In this document: positions 36,827 to 50,273 of the stretch, in pieces
Layout of the letters: every line of letters begins with the position of its first letter
Numbering within the stretch: position 1 is the first letter of the stretch
Source of the DNA: Marchantia polymorpha subsp. ruderalis
Taxonomy: Eukaryota; Streptophyta; Marchantiopsida; Marchantiales; Marchantiaceae
Direction of reading: 5' to 3'
NCBI GenBank assembly: GCA_037833965.1
Contig: AP031355.1
Location: 24,515,501 to 24,579,500 of the forward strand
Length of the DNA stretch: 64,000 nucleotides
The notes under the pieces: generated by a model
Databases searched by the model: none
Told to the model about the DNA's origin: nothing
Seen by the model: only the letters and a program-made list of their open reading frames with translations
Translations under genes and position numbers: made by a program

Positions 36827-38782
36827 CTTCAAGTGAGCTTACGTCATAAGTGATTATTATCGCGACAACTTGGAGGTTATTCTTTACTATCTGGCTCATG
36901 AAAAAAAAATCTTGGTTTTTTTTGTTTTGAGAGACTCAACGTAGCAGTAATTTCAACCAAATTTCACTTACGAAAGCTTGAGACATAGAACTCAGGTATA
37001 ATTTAATAATAATAAGAATCAGCTATTCAAACTTAGACCAATATGTACTTACACTTCACTAGATAATTGCAGTGGATCTATAGACCCTTTTTATTTCGGC
37101 CTTGAAACCTCGAAGATCAACACAATCGCAAAAAGGGACGTCAAGTCTCATCTTCATATTCGAAGGTTTGAAGGTGATTGCACGTTGTGATTGCGTGTGG
37201 AGCATCAGAAACACAGCTCCAAACCAATGAGAAGCCGGGAACTCTGAACTGTAGTACAATTTCACGTGCGTCGGAAGGACTGTAGTAAGTCCTGAACTAC
37301 GGTGTCAGCGAACTGCTGCCGACGTGGGCGCCACTAGCGCAATAATTGAGAGCGTTTTGTTTGAATCGTTTGGAGATTAAAGCCTGACCTACGTCCCCGC
37401 CGCCTTGACGTAGGCGCATGCAGGTTTCTCCGCCATGACGTGAGTTGGCCGCGGTGATCACGCGCTTCTGAGCCTCGAGCTTCCGGTGCATACAGCGTGT
37501 TTAACACAATTCAATGCCTTTGATTTCCTGGCCACTGGTGGTTCATTCGGGACCCAGCATCGCCTTATCACTTGAACGAACGAAATGCCCATTGCACCGA
37601 CCTCTTTCTACCGTTCCTTCTGAAAGTCATGTGACGGAACCACGTCTCGCAGGATAAATTTCTCTGGTATCTGCTTCGAGTCAAATCACTGTAACTATCA
37701 TCAATCCTAGCTCTCTAAAGCTCGAAATGCTTGGGAGGAAAGGAGTGATGCAGGGAGTTCTCGAAAGCCCAAGTCCTTCTCGACCTCTCACAGAAAAAAT
37801 CTGCAATTCCAAGCAATCTACGTCTTGCCTTGGTCACTTGGAGAGAAGGATGGATCAGTTTAACACCTCAACCGTTCCTGAGAGATGTGCCGATTGGATG
37901 CACCGCATGTGCAGGATTTCCACCTCTTTACCTCGATGTTTTCCCTCTATATTTTGTGGGCTGATGAATGAAGATGGTCGGTTAGTAACCGCAGGCTGTT
38001 TGTCGTCTCTTCCAGCTCTTGACATGATATTTGACTCAACTTTGACGGCATCAGGACAAAGGGCCTGAGATGAGGGTAACGAGAAATCCATTGATGCCCA
38101 AAGCAAGTTTTGGTATCATCCCGTAATACGACATTTAGGGTTTGTCGTGACACTGTTACTTATTGTTTTTCTCTGTAAGATATGTGAGGAGGTTTGCACT
38201 TGTAGATTGATCCACAATGAGAATTTATTAGCATAAGTTCTCATTTAATACCATTTGAACAGGGTTCTACATCTTATGTGCATCTAAGTTTTTTTTCGTG
38301 AAGTGGTAGATACATTTTAAGCAGATATTGATACTATGTGCTAAATTTACTGCTCATATGCAGACCAGAATCCAATAACTTCGCATTTGCCAACCTTTCA
38401 ACCAGCATATTCGAAATACCGAAAACAAGGCTCACAACACCTTCGATAAGTACAGTAATCACCTCTTGAAATAAGATTATAACATATGTATTCTTTATTC
38501 CATGCTTCTCAATTGCTTTCGTTGGTAATGTGGAACGTGTAAATTTTATTCCGTGTACGAACACAATAATGAGTTAATGCAACCATGGGAGTTCACTTGG
38601 AAAGCAATAAAGTTAGTCATTGATTTTTCCTGCAAAGATTGAAATAAAGCCTGTTTATCATCATTTGGTTCATAACTTCTGCATTTCAAGACGTCTAAAA
38701 TTAGCACATTTCGTGTCAAACGCGAGAATCTTCCAGATTGTTGGAAAATCTGAGAAACAATGATTAGGGAAGACAGAAGATT
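36827..38782. other. Intergenic, nothing recognised
   Basis: Contains a GC-richer patch at 37.26-37.5 kb with several TGACGT/ACGTCA-like motifs that could be promoter sequence. Frames at 37.7-38.1 kb on both strands overlap each other and match no known family. Confidence 0.35.
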
Positions 38783-38857
38783 GATGTCAAGAGATCTAAC
38801 AAACCATCTCTTGACATCGAGAAGAAGAAGAGATGGTTTGTTTCATCTCTTGACATC
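38783..38857. repeat. Overlapping inverted repeats forming alternative hairpins
   Basis: Arm GATGTCAAGAGAT (38783-38795) pairs perfectly with ATCTCTTGACATC at 38806-38818 and again at 38845-38857. Independently AACAAACCATCTCTT (38798-38812) pairs perfectly with AAGAGATGGTTTGTT (38828-38842). The structures share bases, so they exclude each other. Confidence 0.85.
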
Positions 38858-41200
38858 GAGTTCTTTAACATGAATACTGTACACATGTATTACTCTGGTG
38901 TGTAATTACTTTTTCACGAAGTTTTTTTGCTTGGTAAATAGTAGTCCATTGTGAAATATGTCAGTTCAAGATGAGAAATCTGGAATCTGGAAAATTTTTC
39001 AAACATATCATACTCTCATTTTATCAACTATCACCGAGAATAAATCTTAGATTATTACGGCCAAAAAGTCCTTGGGTAGATACCGAAGAAGTGCTCTCAA
39101 GTTGTGAATATGAAATTCTCAGGAATTTTTTTTTCCAGAAATACATCAAACTCTTGAACTTGTATCATATTTAGTATTTTGTTCTCTATTCGTCCTGAAG
39201 ATCATATTGATAAAATATGTAAATGCATTCCGGGAAATCTGACACACAAGAAAGTATGAACCAGTCGCAAAATTATTGGAAAATAATAAACCATAGTTTT
39301 GGAATAAGGAAGCTCTTCTGATTCCAGAGAAATGTTGTTGAATCACAATTAACAATTCAGACAACAAATTCCTTTTACACTTCTGAACTTTAGATAAGAT
39401 GCTAATGGTGAAAGCATTGATGTAAGAGGAGAAAGCGTTCACTTGGATCAGGAAAAAATTGTGAAGTTCTTAAATTATGTTTTGAAAGCAGTTATTTTGC
39501 TGCATATACTAGCAAAGTCAAATTTCAAATGGTGAGCAACTTAAAATCAGCATAGTATATGACAGCACTTCTAGAAAGTACCTTGAATCCTAGCAATTTG
39601 TTTAAATGGAATGTTTCTCATACTTAAATTCACATGTTTGAGAATAAAATTAAGAAGAGAATGAAGATGTGGATTGGTTTCGCCTTTAAAAACATCATAA
39701 AACAGTGATGTATAAATTAAGTCACATTTTTTTTCTGGAAGATTTGACTAAATAAGATTTACATTTACAAGTCTTAAAAAATTTGTACATGAAAAAATTT
39801 GCTGATTGAATCATGAAAATCAATGAAAAAATTTAAAGATGATTATATCATCATTTTTATTGTGATTGTTGTAACATTTACAGAACTTAATTTTGATTGA
39901 GAATAGTTTGCGATAATCTGACATGCATCAGATATATCTTAAAATGTTAATATTAAATCTGGTGTATTATAATCCTGGAAAACTCATGTGAGACATTTAT
40001 CATTCAAAATTTTGGTGTGTAATAAAATAAAAAAAATGTAAACAAGACAAATCCTAAGACAAATTAAGTTGCGTTTGAGACATAATTGTGGACAAGAGTG
40101 AGTCCATAAAATTAAAAAAAAAAACAAGCTTTCAAGTCTTAAATTTGTGACCAACTCAAAACGTAGTAGAAATTATAAAGAACATCCCATTTTATGAATT
40201 AACTTTCATATGAAATGATTGTTCCATGCATCATTTCTTTAATTCGTAGAAAACACACTTACACATCATGATTTTATTATTCTCATAAACTTTTTCAAAA
40301 AGACTGTCAAAAGTATGTGATTCATTGCTGATGATTCAAAAAACTAAAACGTTAGATTTTAAAAACAAGTAAGTGACTTTTAATCTTTATTTTAATTTTA
40401 ATGAATCTTGAAACCTTCAATGTAATGATTTTATTTTCAAATAATGAGTTTTTAAGAACAAATCAACCTTAAAATTGCACGCAAATATGATAGTCATACA
40501 AAATCATACCTCTTCATCTTAAAAAAATCAATTGGATTCTGATTATATTGATTTACATATTTCATTTTTCCTTCTTGAACTACTTGAAATCTAAATGCTA
40601 ATTTGATTTCATGTAGATTTCACAAGTTGCGCTGAAATAGTAACCTCTATTGATGATGAGGGGATAACAAGTTCATGAATAAATTAAGATTTTGTCATTC
40701 AATACATTCTTTAAATACTGGTGAATATATATTATGAAATCTACTAGAAGATTCTAACTTTTTTGAGTAGTTTTAAGGTCAACAGATCTTGAAATATGGT
40801 GATTACATCAAATGCCATATATTTGGTAATAAGGTGTTTGTATTTGATTTACATTCATTCGTGGGTTGACTTTTGCAAGTTAGTTGTTATATTAAGTACA
40901 TTAAGAGGTCTATATATTCCATCCAGATCCATATTTACATTATAGATAAAGTTATAAATATAAGACTTCGTTTTATTTCATTTCGGTTACTGTAACTGGA
41001 TGGATCATTTCAAATGTATGTACAAATTGAGAGTATGTTTTGATGTAGATGCAAAATTTGAAATTGTGCTGATTTTCATCTTTAAGTATGCTAAGATATT
41101 TCAAGAATTATCCTGTTGAGGCTACGGAAATAAATCTTATATTCGCATAAAGTTTCACGAGAGAAAGCCTTGATATTGTAGAAATATTGGCCAGATTATG
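38858..41200. other. AT-rich intergenic DNA
   Basis: Moderately to strongly AT-rich, dense stops, no recognisable domain. Probably old repeat sequence. Confidence 0.4.
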
Positions 41201-42024
41201 CATTTTGCCTCATATTTCAGACGATAATCTACTGCAAGTCCCAGGTTGGTAGCCAAGAAGGTTTCTGCAGTGGGAGTCAGTTTCCAGATCTGCTTCCCTA
41301 GAAACCAGTTTTGAACAGGCATGATTTACCAATGGCGTCGGAATATTCACTCTGGTCAGCTTTTCTCTAAATTCTTCTCGATGAATGTAGACATTCCAAA
41401 TTTACTTCTAGAGAACACTGCTTTGAACCTCGTAGTTGTATATTCACGCAGTCTTTCGGGTCACTCTCATGGTACAGGGGTGTGTATGTTATAGCAAACA
41501 CGAGTGTAACTTTTCAGAACAGTCAGTCTGAAGGATTGAAGGTCTTTTCTAAAATTCTCTTCTCCGTGCAATAGCAAGATTCTGGTAGCCTGCATTCATT
41601 TGACTGTATACACTTTTCTAACGATCACGCAAAGATTACTCGGCATTTAAAAGATTTCTTCCACCTACTTGGGCCTTTTTCACTAGGAATCTTAAAAAAG
41701 CGTGTACGGTATCCGATTATATACTGAATGGGATTTTCCTTCTACAGTAATCGGTTCCTTGAGGTATGCGAATCTATCAAAATCATTGGACATGCTTAAC
41801 TCAGACCTCACTTCCTTCAATGGCGTGTTCTCATGGCGCCACGTCGAAAGGGAACTTCGGTGATTAATGGACTGAAGTGGAAAGTTCACAACACCTCATG
41901 GACGATGTGTGCATTGAGGTCGGCATGCACCTAATTGGCCTTACGGACATCAATTTCATCCATCCGCCATTGTTACAACGAATGTTTCAGGCTGAGAAGA
42001 ATCACGTGCGCATAATGAAGTTCG
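41201..42024. other. Intergenic, nothing recognised
   Basis: Balanced composition, short frames only, no known domain. Confidence 0.35.
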
Positions 42025-42051
42025 AGGGGCGAATATAAAATATTCGCCCCT
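42025..42051. repeat. Perfect 12-bp palindrome with 3-base loop
   Basis: AGGGGCGAATAT, loop AAA, then ATATTCGCCCCT. On the plus strand the middle also reads as a TATA-like AATATAAAATA, so it could be a cruciform, part of a promoter or chance. Confidence 0.85.
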
Positions 42052-42214
42052 GTCCGCAATACATAAAGCATCTGCTCAGCACAAAACACGCTTCACATGT
42101 TTGTTTCGCTGCATCGTTCGAACGAACTGCGATATTTGTTTCGAAGCTCTTGTTTTTATCAGAAAGTACGCGCAATGAGGGGATTTATGGCTCCCTACAC
42201 TCTTCTGCTGCTCC

Positions 42215-42655
42215 TCAAGGGTAATCTCAATGATTACCTATCCAATGCGCTACAAATGTCCTAGATTTGCTTTTCACTGCAAGATCGTCTTCCGGTGAGC
42301 GACCTCGTGAGCGCAGGGCACCCTACTGATCACCAGGCTGTTCTGAAATTTGATTTTGAATGGAAGATCATTCAGGAATCAATTCTCAGACGCTGACGTG
42401 CGAATTAGGACGAAACGATTTCGTCCTCCTTCGCACGCTTTCGATACCTGCCAGTTAGTCAGACCTGTCTCTATCTGTTCCTGAAGGATAAGCACAATGA
42501 TTACTTATCCACTGCGCTACAACTTCTCAGGACTTGCAATGCACAGCCAGATCATCTCGGGTGAAAGAACTGTTGACTGGAGGACAGGATACTAGAAGCC
42601 AGGCGGTGCTGAACTTTGGATTTGAAAACAAGATCATTTAGTTATCAATTTGATC
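42215..42655. repeat. Diverged tandem duplication of about 265-bp period
   Basis: 42215-42390 and 42480-42655 align along their length. Shared landmarks: AATGATTAC then TATCCA and TGCGCTACAA; AAGATC or CAGATC then GGTGA; CCAGGC before a TGAA-rich piece; and AAGATCATT. Similarity is partial with small gaps, implying an old duplication. Confidence 0.65.
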
Positions 42656-42725
42656 AGAAAGTGACATAATTTGCCGTCGTGCTTATCAACTCTATCAGAA
42701 AGTGACATAATCTTCCGTCGTCCTT
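42644..42725. repeat. Two-copy 41-bp tandem repeat
   Basis: ATCAGAAAGTGACATAAT lies in each copy (units 42644-42684 and 42685-42725), each followed by a CCGTCGT block. Copies differ at a handful of bases. Confidence 0.9.
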
Positions 42726-42949
42726 AACCCGCGTTCTTGAGCACGATGCATAACTGTTCATTAGTAGCTTTCGATAACTGTGCTTCAGAGAGAAACCACG
42801 AGGAAAGAATCGTCTCCGTTGCAGTCCAGATGTATTTAAGTTTTTCGTTTGTCCAGGACCATCTTGCAGCGACCAAACTGTGAAATTAATAACCTGAGAG
42901 TCAGATGTGCCGAAGAAAGGCAATGGGATCAGATGATAAAAAAAAGTAC

Positions 42950-43300
42950 GGGGTACCCCGTGAAGCCAAACAGGGATGGAACCACACGGATGACATCAGG
43001 CTAGGCCCCAAGGCTGTGTGATCGTGATCAGTAGAGCACCGCTACAAATTCAAATTGACTGATTAGTAGCGGCAAAGAAGAGGTGGCTAAACTCTAACTC
43101 TAGCAATCATAGAGGTAATAGCCATGCCGATGCAATCAAGGATAAGAAGGAGCCTGTTCCACCGACATCCACTGACGGAAAGTTCGAGGGCAACTGTCTT
43201 TACTGCACTGAACCTGGCCACATGATCCTGGAAAAGAGAAATTCAAGATTACGTTGAGGGACGTCATGTTGGAGATGGTGAGGAGAAACTCTAGTCTACA
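42950..43300 (+). mobile_element. LTR-retrotransposon gag fossil (zinc-knuckle region)
   Basis: Around 43180-43250 the plus strand reads a CCHC-type zinc-knuckle-like motif (CLYCTEPGH) in a charged context, typical of LTR-element gag proteins. The surrounding coding is broken and no LTRs were found. Old remnant; copia or gypsy origin undecided. Confidence 0.45.
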
Positions 43301-43599
43301 ATGAGTTGTTCATTCCTTAATTCCATATCGAACCCAGTAAAAGCTCTCCGTTGATGTGAAAGCTGAGTTTGAGGTGCCGCCACGCAAAAAAATTTGACGA
43401 GAATCTTCAGTTTCAATTCGTCCATGAATGAAAGCTAGATCAATGAAACTGCAGCTTCAGGACGCCCCAAGTGTCACAAGAATGCCAAGACCAGCTGAGA
43501 TACCCAAGAAAGAAAAAAGAGTAGTTGTGGTTTCATAATTCCTTTCCCTGATGTCCGAATGACGTAGAAGGCTACTTATGTGAAGGAATTATAATCCAA

Positions 43600-46050
43600 G
43601 TCGGATGTCATCTGCATCTCTCTGATTAGATTCTGAGGAGGGAGTCTGGTAGATATCTCTAAATTCCAGTCCAAATATCGGATTATTATATGAATTAAAA
43701 TTATTATATACATTATGTCCTTCTCCGCTACAAAATAGATTTAACGCATGCTGTCATTTATCATTGCATACTATCAAATCATAATTTTAGCACTAGGTGC
43801 ACTCATGCTCCGAGTCGTCATTGCACGTATGTGAACTTCTCTGTATGTGAATGTTTGTTTCACTACAAATTAATTTCTTAGTTTATCTAATCTTATTATA
43901 AGTCTACCACTTTTTGATAAGTTTTTTCAAATTGTTTCTACATAATTCATTCTTGCAGGTAACACAACCGAATGGCCCTGACTAGGGCCTTCGCGGCGTT
44001 TCCTTTCCTCCGTGAAATGTTTTATAGAACAGTGAAGATTTTCTTAAAAGATGTTTCTGTCTTAAAAAAAATTCAATTTTTTAATTGGATGTTGTTTTCT
44101 AAGATGAAACCTTACATTATTGAATATATCACATGTCTTGTCTTAAAATATGGTAATAATTCATGAGAACATAAGTGTGCAAACAAAGATTGTTTCAAGA
44201 TCCGAGATTTGAGTTTTGAAAATAAAATCAAAATATAGTCGCAAATATCTAATAAGTGACACTCATTTAATTTTCTCCCTTAAAGCAACTCTATCAATCC
44301 TTGAATGAACAAATCTTTCAAAAAGCCAATTCTTAACAAAATTTAAGCATTTGTGATGTAAACAACAATATCTTTTTACGATTTCAACACTTAAAGTCAT
44401 GAGACGCAGTTTTTTTATAACATGCTCAGCTATCAACAAAATCTAATATTAAAATGCTAAATATATCACTTTCCTCATCTTTATGCAAGCTTTTATATTC
44501 ATAGAGTGCAGATGTCCAGTTGTAATCATTTTCAAACATGAGTCTTTGAAACTTTCCAAAATTCAATCATTTACGTTTATATAAAAAAATATATCTTGCA
44601 TTGAATCTTTCTCGTCTAGACTATCTAAGAAATGTCTACATTGCCTCATAATGTATTTATATTAGAAAAAGAAATTCTACACCGTATTTTATAAAGCTGA
44701 TGCAGCATTTTTTTGGACTAATGATATACATTTCCGAAATTTTTTTTAAATAAAAGATTATATAATTTTTTGTCTCCTTTTGAGGATTGCATTTTTTTCT
44801 GTATAAAATAATAGTATATAAATTTTTAAAAATAATTTTTAAAAATATTTCTTTGCATTTTCTTATGCTTACAAGCGTAAAAAACGATGTGTGACATAAT
44901 GAATTATTTACACAATCTTCATTGTCATTCTTAGAAATAAAATTCCAGAATCTAGTTACTTTTGATAATAATTTTCAAAATTTAGTGTAAAAAAATATTT
45001 AAATTTATAGGATTTTTTTCCGAAAAGTTACCAATTCTATTTTTTATTTATCATTTAATGAATTTTAAATAATAAAATTTTTTCAAAATAGCTTTTTAAA
45101 ATACATGCTTTGCTACATTTGGACTAAAATTCAACAGTTTTTTTTAATAAAATTCATTTTCACGATTTTTTTTATAGTGGTAAGTTTGGAAAAAAATAAA
45201 ACTACAGCAGATTTTAATGTTATCTTTAATCAATTTTTCATAGCATTCATAGATTTATAAAACAAAAATTAATCATTTTATAGATACCTCCCTCTCCAAA
45301 ATTTAAATTTTTTTCACTTTCATTGCAAAATGTTGATAATATTTGTTGTATTCTTGGATTCAATTGATAGATATGAAGTTATTTTAAAAATCACTATCAA
45401 TTTTGAAGGTTTAAATTTGTGGTATTGAAATTTTGAAGGAAGGTGTTGTGAGATTTTCATAGCATGTTTATTTTTAACAAATCAATAACGTAACTAGATG
45501 TCTCACCCTATGAAATTCAAATAAATTACTATATGAATATACTTGTTCTCAAGTCCACCATCATTATGATAAAATTAATATCATTTTATTCTGTATCATG
45601 GACATAAACCTGTAATAACGTTGAAAAACCTCATATACAATTTTAGTGTATTGAGTAAAGTAAAAACATAAAATTATTGATGTGAATCACAACTGTCTGA
45701 AAATTTTGTTTTACATGTACATTTATACATAGACCCTACAATAGCTTTGAGTGTCCTTGCAGTTAAGCATTTAGTTTGCATCAAGATCATGCAGTAAACA
45801 TCTCAAAATATTGATCATTATCTAATTATCTTCAAGGAGTTCTAAAGTATACTCAATACTGCTCGTTTCCACGTTGTGTTTGATAATTTTCTACAATAAT
45901 GAGGTTTAATTATTCTTGATCAACCTTTTTACATCTTCATTATTTACATGTTATTGCAATCTTATTATTCAGATGAGTTTTTTTTTTAAATATGAATGGT
46001 TATCAGATGTACCAAAATAGTTACTATTGTAATCATTGGAATGTGATTTT
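43600..46050. other. AT-rich island without genes
   Basis: Very AT-rich, dense stops in all frames, no domain recognised. Resembles the other decayed-element islands. Confidence 0.4.
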
Positions 46051-46109
46051 TCTTGTGGCACGATAGGGTCTTGTATTTCAGTCGGATAAGGTCATACTTA
46101 TCCTTGGTC

Positions 46110-46925
46110 TTTTCAACTCAGCATTTGGAAAACGCTAGACGTTCTCCACCTCTTGGGGCCAAAGGGCCCTCGACCTTTGGGTATGGGCTTTTTTTCGTAG
46201 AAATTTTCGTTGCAGAAGGTCATTTTCAAATTTTTTTTCAAAAAGACTCTTTGCTGTGCCCCCGCCAGCATTTCAGCAGCCACGGGTAACCCTGGCCAAT
46301 CCCGTATATGTGCAACGTCTCCACCATAGGAGTAGAAAATTAATTGATGAGACCCCATACGCAGAAGTCTTGATGGAACCCATATGTTTCATTTAACCCA
46401 ATTGGAACCTTCCTACGGCAATTCAACTCACCGTCACCTATGTTTTCATACGAGTTCTTGTAACTACTTTTCGGGTTCAGAAAACCTGCATTCTTTATAA
46501 CTTTTTTGATTTCCTTTCCTGCTTTAGCCGCCCCGAGAGTTATAGTTAGGGACTTTCCCGAGCGAGGCTCGATAGTTAAGTAGGCGTAGCCTACGCTGCA
46601 GTAATGGTAGAAAAGGTCTCTTGAAATCGAAGGGGCATTCTATATTAGCCTAAAAAAAAACGTGCATTCCCTTTGGTGCTAGCTTCGACATCTACAAAGC
46701 TATACCCCTCTTGGAGCAATTCGGGGCTAAGATTCCTAGGGACTTGTCCCTCTCATACGCCGCTTTACCGAATTGAAGGAGTCCTTCTAAAGTCAAATCA
46801 ATCAAACAACCTAAGAATAGTTTCAAAGGGTTGATTCTAAAATGGCTATAAATTGAGGGTATACAGAGATCTAATATTTGTTCTATTAAATAGCATGGGA
46901 GTGATATGGAACTAGACTCCAATTT
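46110..46925 (-). other. GC-richer block, possibly mitochondrial in origin
   Basis: Composition changes sharply from the AT-rich island to the left. Minus-strand readings are protein-like over short spans (for example LGAAKAGKEIKKVIKNAGF, and a 76-residue frame at 46692-46922), and a short palindrome-like segment around GAGCGAGGCTCG recalls bryophyte mitochondrial spacer DNA. I could not name any gene in it. It may be a NUMT, a mitochondrial intron fragment or something else. Confidence 0.35.
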
Positions 46926-48790
46926 TCACATGTTGAGAGAGTGCACAAATGATACCATGTTGGGAGACACTAATTATCATCTTTTGAAGCTTATTATGTA
47001 ATCTATGTGAGCTAATATGTTTAGATTTCTTAAAATATATCTCTTGATATTGCTATTCAGCGTTGAACCAACATGTTAGTTACTTTGGCGTTTTGGTATA
47101 TTACAAAGAGTAGGTTATATGACCTGTCGTGATTTATCTCGACCATTTCCATATGTTATGCTAGATGGAGTAGGTGAGACAATATATGTAACTGATCTAA
47201 ATAATTCTCATAGGCTAGATAGCCTGCCACAAGTTAAAGATTTGGTTTCAATTCTATAGGTTCATTGTACCTTTTTCGCCGAATTACTCGGCCCTTTGTA
47301 TTCTCGTCTTCGCATAATACATCGGCATATCAGTCTTCAAAGTGATGGAGGATCTTGAGATGTTTTCTCGAATATAAGACATCGTTCTGCTGTGCCCCTG
47401 GCGTCCATGCCCTCATATTAGAGCGACTTGACTCGTGACTGGCATACTCTCGATTTCAAGAATTCCGCGAGTGGATGGAAAGTCAAAGCACTTCGTCGTA
47501 CTCGAGAACCTGGACGACCAGGAGTTTAGCACGTGATTTACCTGTGAGAGTGTTCCAAACGGCCTCGGTGCTAACATTTTCAGACTAGAGCGGACTGGAC
47601 AGCAGCGGTAGAAGCAGATGTCATTTGTCTGGATGTGAGGGAGTTGCAGGAGAACTGTCAGTCAACCTGCCCTGCTCGGTCTTTGGCTCTTGAGATATTT
47701 CGGAGGTGGTGCTCTTCAATCATGACATTTGACTTATACGATAACAACTGCCATAAAGGCTATGGGCAGATCGAGCTCCGTTGTGGTCGACAACATTCAA
47801 AGTGAACTTGATCTCTCGAGCGCTGAATCACCTTTCAACTGACAGGCTTTTGACTCTATTCATCCACCGACAGCTTTCCCATGGGCTACGACCCAACTTG
47901 ACCCAACCATCTGAAGTCCTGATCTTCGAAAACAGCACTCCGCTGCCATTTGGCAACAGTTGACTACACAGGAACAGTTGATAGTTGTCGCGGAGGAAAT
48001 GATTCTGCAACTCAGCTGAAGGGCTCCAACCAGCCGACAACCTTGCGAGGAGGCGAGCTCTTGCCGTTCATTCGGTATACTCCGTTCGTTTTCAACAAAA
48101 GATTGATAAAGTGCTGTACTGTACTACTTTAGTTCTCTTTTATTTTTAGACGGATCGGAGCTCTCGCTGTGTAACTGAGTTGGCAGGAAATCTCCCGACC
48201 CGGTTGTTTCCGACAAAGCTGAATGCTTGTGGGAGCAGAAGTCTGCAGCTGTTTCAAACGGTGATAGTACTGCAGTTTATGTCTAATATTCATGAAAGTT
48301 CTGGATATCGATATCGGGTCACTCCACAGTTTCGAGAATTGCGACAAATTTCTACTGAAAAATCATGAAAATAATCAAGAAGTCAAGATTCTGTCTCTTA
48401 TCGAGGATTTAAGAATCGTCTCATCTGCGTCTGTCCCATCATGTACGTTGAGTTCTTGTGATTAGATATTGATGTAGCTGAAGGGCGATTAAGACTGCTT
48501 CAATATTAATGGAAATCATTAAACTCGTTCCATGATAAAAGAGAGTGGACAGATTGCATCGCAACAAAATACATGGGAAGTTTTCGTGCGAACCTCAAAG
48601 CCAATTTCAATGGATATGGAGTAACGAACTATTATACCCCATAGTGTGACAACCTTAGACTTTCGGGTTAACAAATGTCTCATTAGTAGCGGATTAAAAC
48701 CTCTCCAATACATCTGTGATCATCGTGTATTTATCCATTGCTTATTCTATCTCTGCCCACTCCTTCCAACGATCAAACGCGCAAACTACA
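46926..48790. other. Intergenic, nothing recognised
   Basis: Short frames on both strands without recognisable domains; balanced composition from about 47.2 kb. Confidence 0.35.
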
Positions 48791-48890
48791 CGATTACTCC
48801 GCGATATGACCTATGACGTCAATCGCGGAGTAATCGATATTTGTTCGTTAGAAACCTCATACGGTATGAGATTTCTAACGAAAAAATATC
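48791..48890. repeat. Two adjacent long hairpins
   Basis: Hairpin 1: CGATTACTCCGCGAT (48791-48805) pairs perfectly with 48822-48836 across a 16-base loop containing TGACGTCA. Hairpin 2: 27-base arms 48836-48862 and 48864-48890 pair with two mismatches across a single-base loop. The two abut at 48836. Confidence 0.9.
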
Positions 48891-50230
48891 CTTCAACTTA
48901 TTTTCCTGTTTCTTTTATTTTGCTTCTTATTCTTTTCGCCTGGTTTCAACCTGCACTAAAGCCACTTTTGTCTTTTCCATCCTCTTCCAGATATCAATTC
49001 TTGTTAGGACACTATCATCCTAAAAAGATCTGCCCTTCTCTGCTCTTCGTCGATACTCTTACATTTTTTAGATCAATCGTTGGTTACATGCGTAATTCTT
49101 GTATATTCTCATAAAAAGAATCTTCTATGCAAATTATGACAATTCCAAAAAGTTAATCATTTTCCCAGTTTCTTTACATGATGAGCATTCTAAATCAAAA
49201 TATATTCAATTTTATACAAATGAATATTTTACGTTCTAAGAATATTTTCATTTTTTATGATTCATATATATATATATATATATGCACACACACACGAAAT
49301 ATTCCTATTAGATTGTGATATTTATTAACATGAAATTTTCATTCAGATTTTTTTTAGTAAAAAATTAATCATTAAATTTTTAAGCATATGATGTAGCTAA
49401 TGGTATCTTGCCAAATAAACATATAATTAATAAAAATCGATCATACGAAGTTTATATCCGTTTTGTAAGTATGTTGAAGATGATGATATTATGAAAATCT
49501 GGCAATTCATATTAAAGATAAATGATCGTATAAATTGTTTTTAAGAAGTTCTATTTCAATCAATTGATGCAACTCTTTAATTTATTTAGAGATTTACAAG
49601 ATCATATTGATCATCCAAAAATATTAAAATTATTTTATCATAAATTAATAGAGTGATTAAAAAAATTAATTCGGAAAACTTTCATAATAAGAATCTAAAT
49701 TAAGAAATATTTTTTAAGAGAAGCTAAATTCATGAATAGATGTATATAAAATGGATTATGATAACGTCCGTATTAATTTATGGTTTTTGTTTCAAAAAAT
49801 AATATTATTTTCAATATTTTAAATAACTGAAAATATTTGTTAACGGAACAACATTAAAAACATTATAATCTACTTGAAAATAAATTGAAAATCAATCTTT
49901 TGGACGTAAATGTTTGATGTATTTTTGGTTATTGCAAAACTTTTATGCATTGATAAATGTCTTAAAAAATGAATCGTTTTCAGATTCCAACGAGTTTCAT
50001 TTTTTTCTTATAATGAGTCAATGAGTAAATATATGAATATGAATAAATTCATATATTTATTTATTTACTTATTGTTCAATTGAATATATGTTATATATTC
50101 AAATTGTGATAATCCTTCCTGTAATTTTGTATGATAACTTTCGTTATGAATTTCATGTTAATGCAAATGTATAATCATTGATTATATGAATTGACAAATA
50201 AGCATTGACTCATTATACTCACTCATAATT

Positions 50231-50273
<43 letters not shown>

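Noticed and set aside
37727-38106. Overlapping plus and minus frames of about 80-110 residues
   Set aside because: No domain, no codon or context support; they are treated as chance frames.
48716-49114. 132-residue plus-strand frame
   Set aside because: It runs straight through the two hairpins and into AT-rich DNA, with no known domain.
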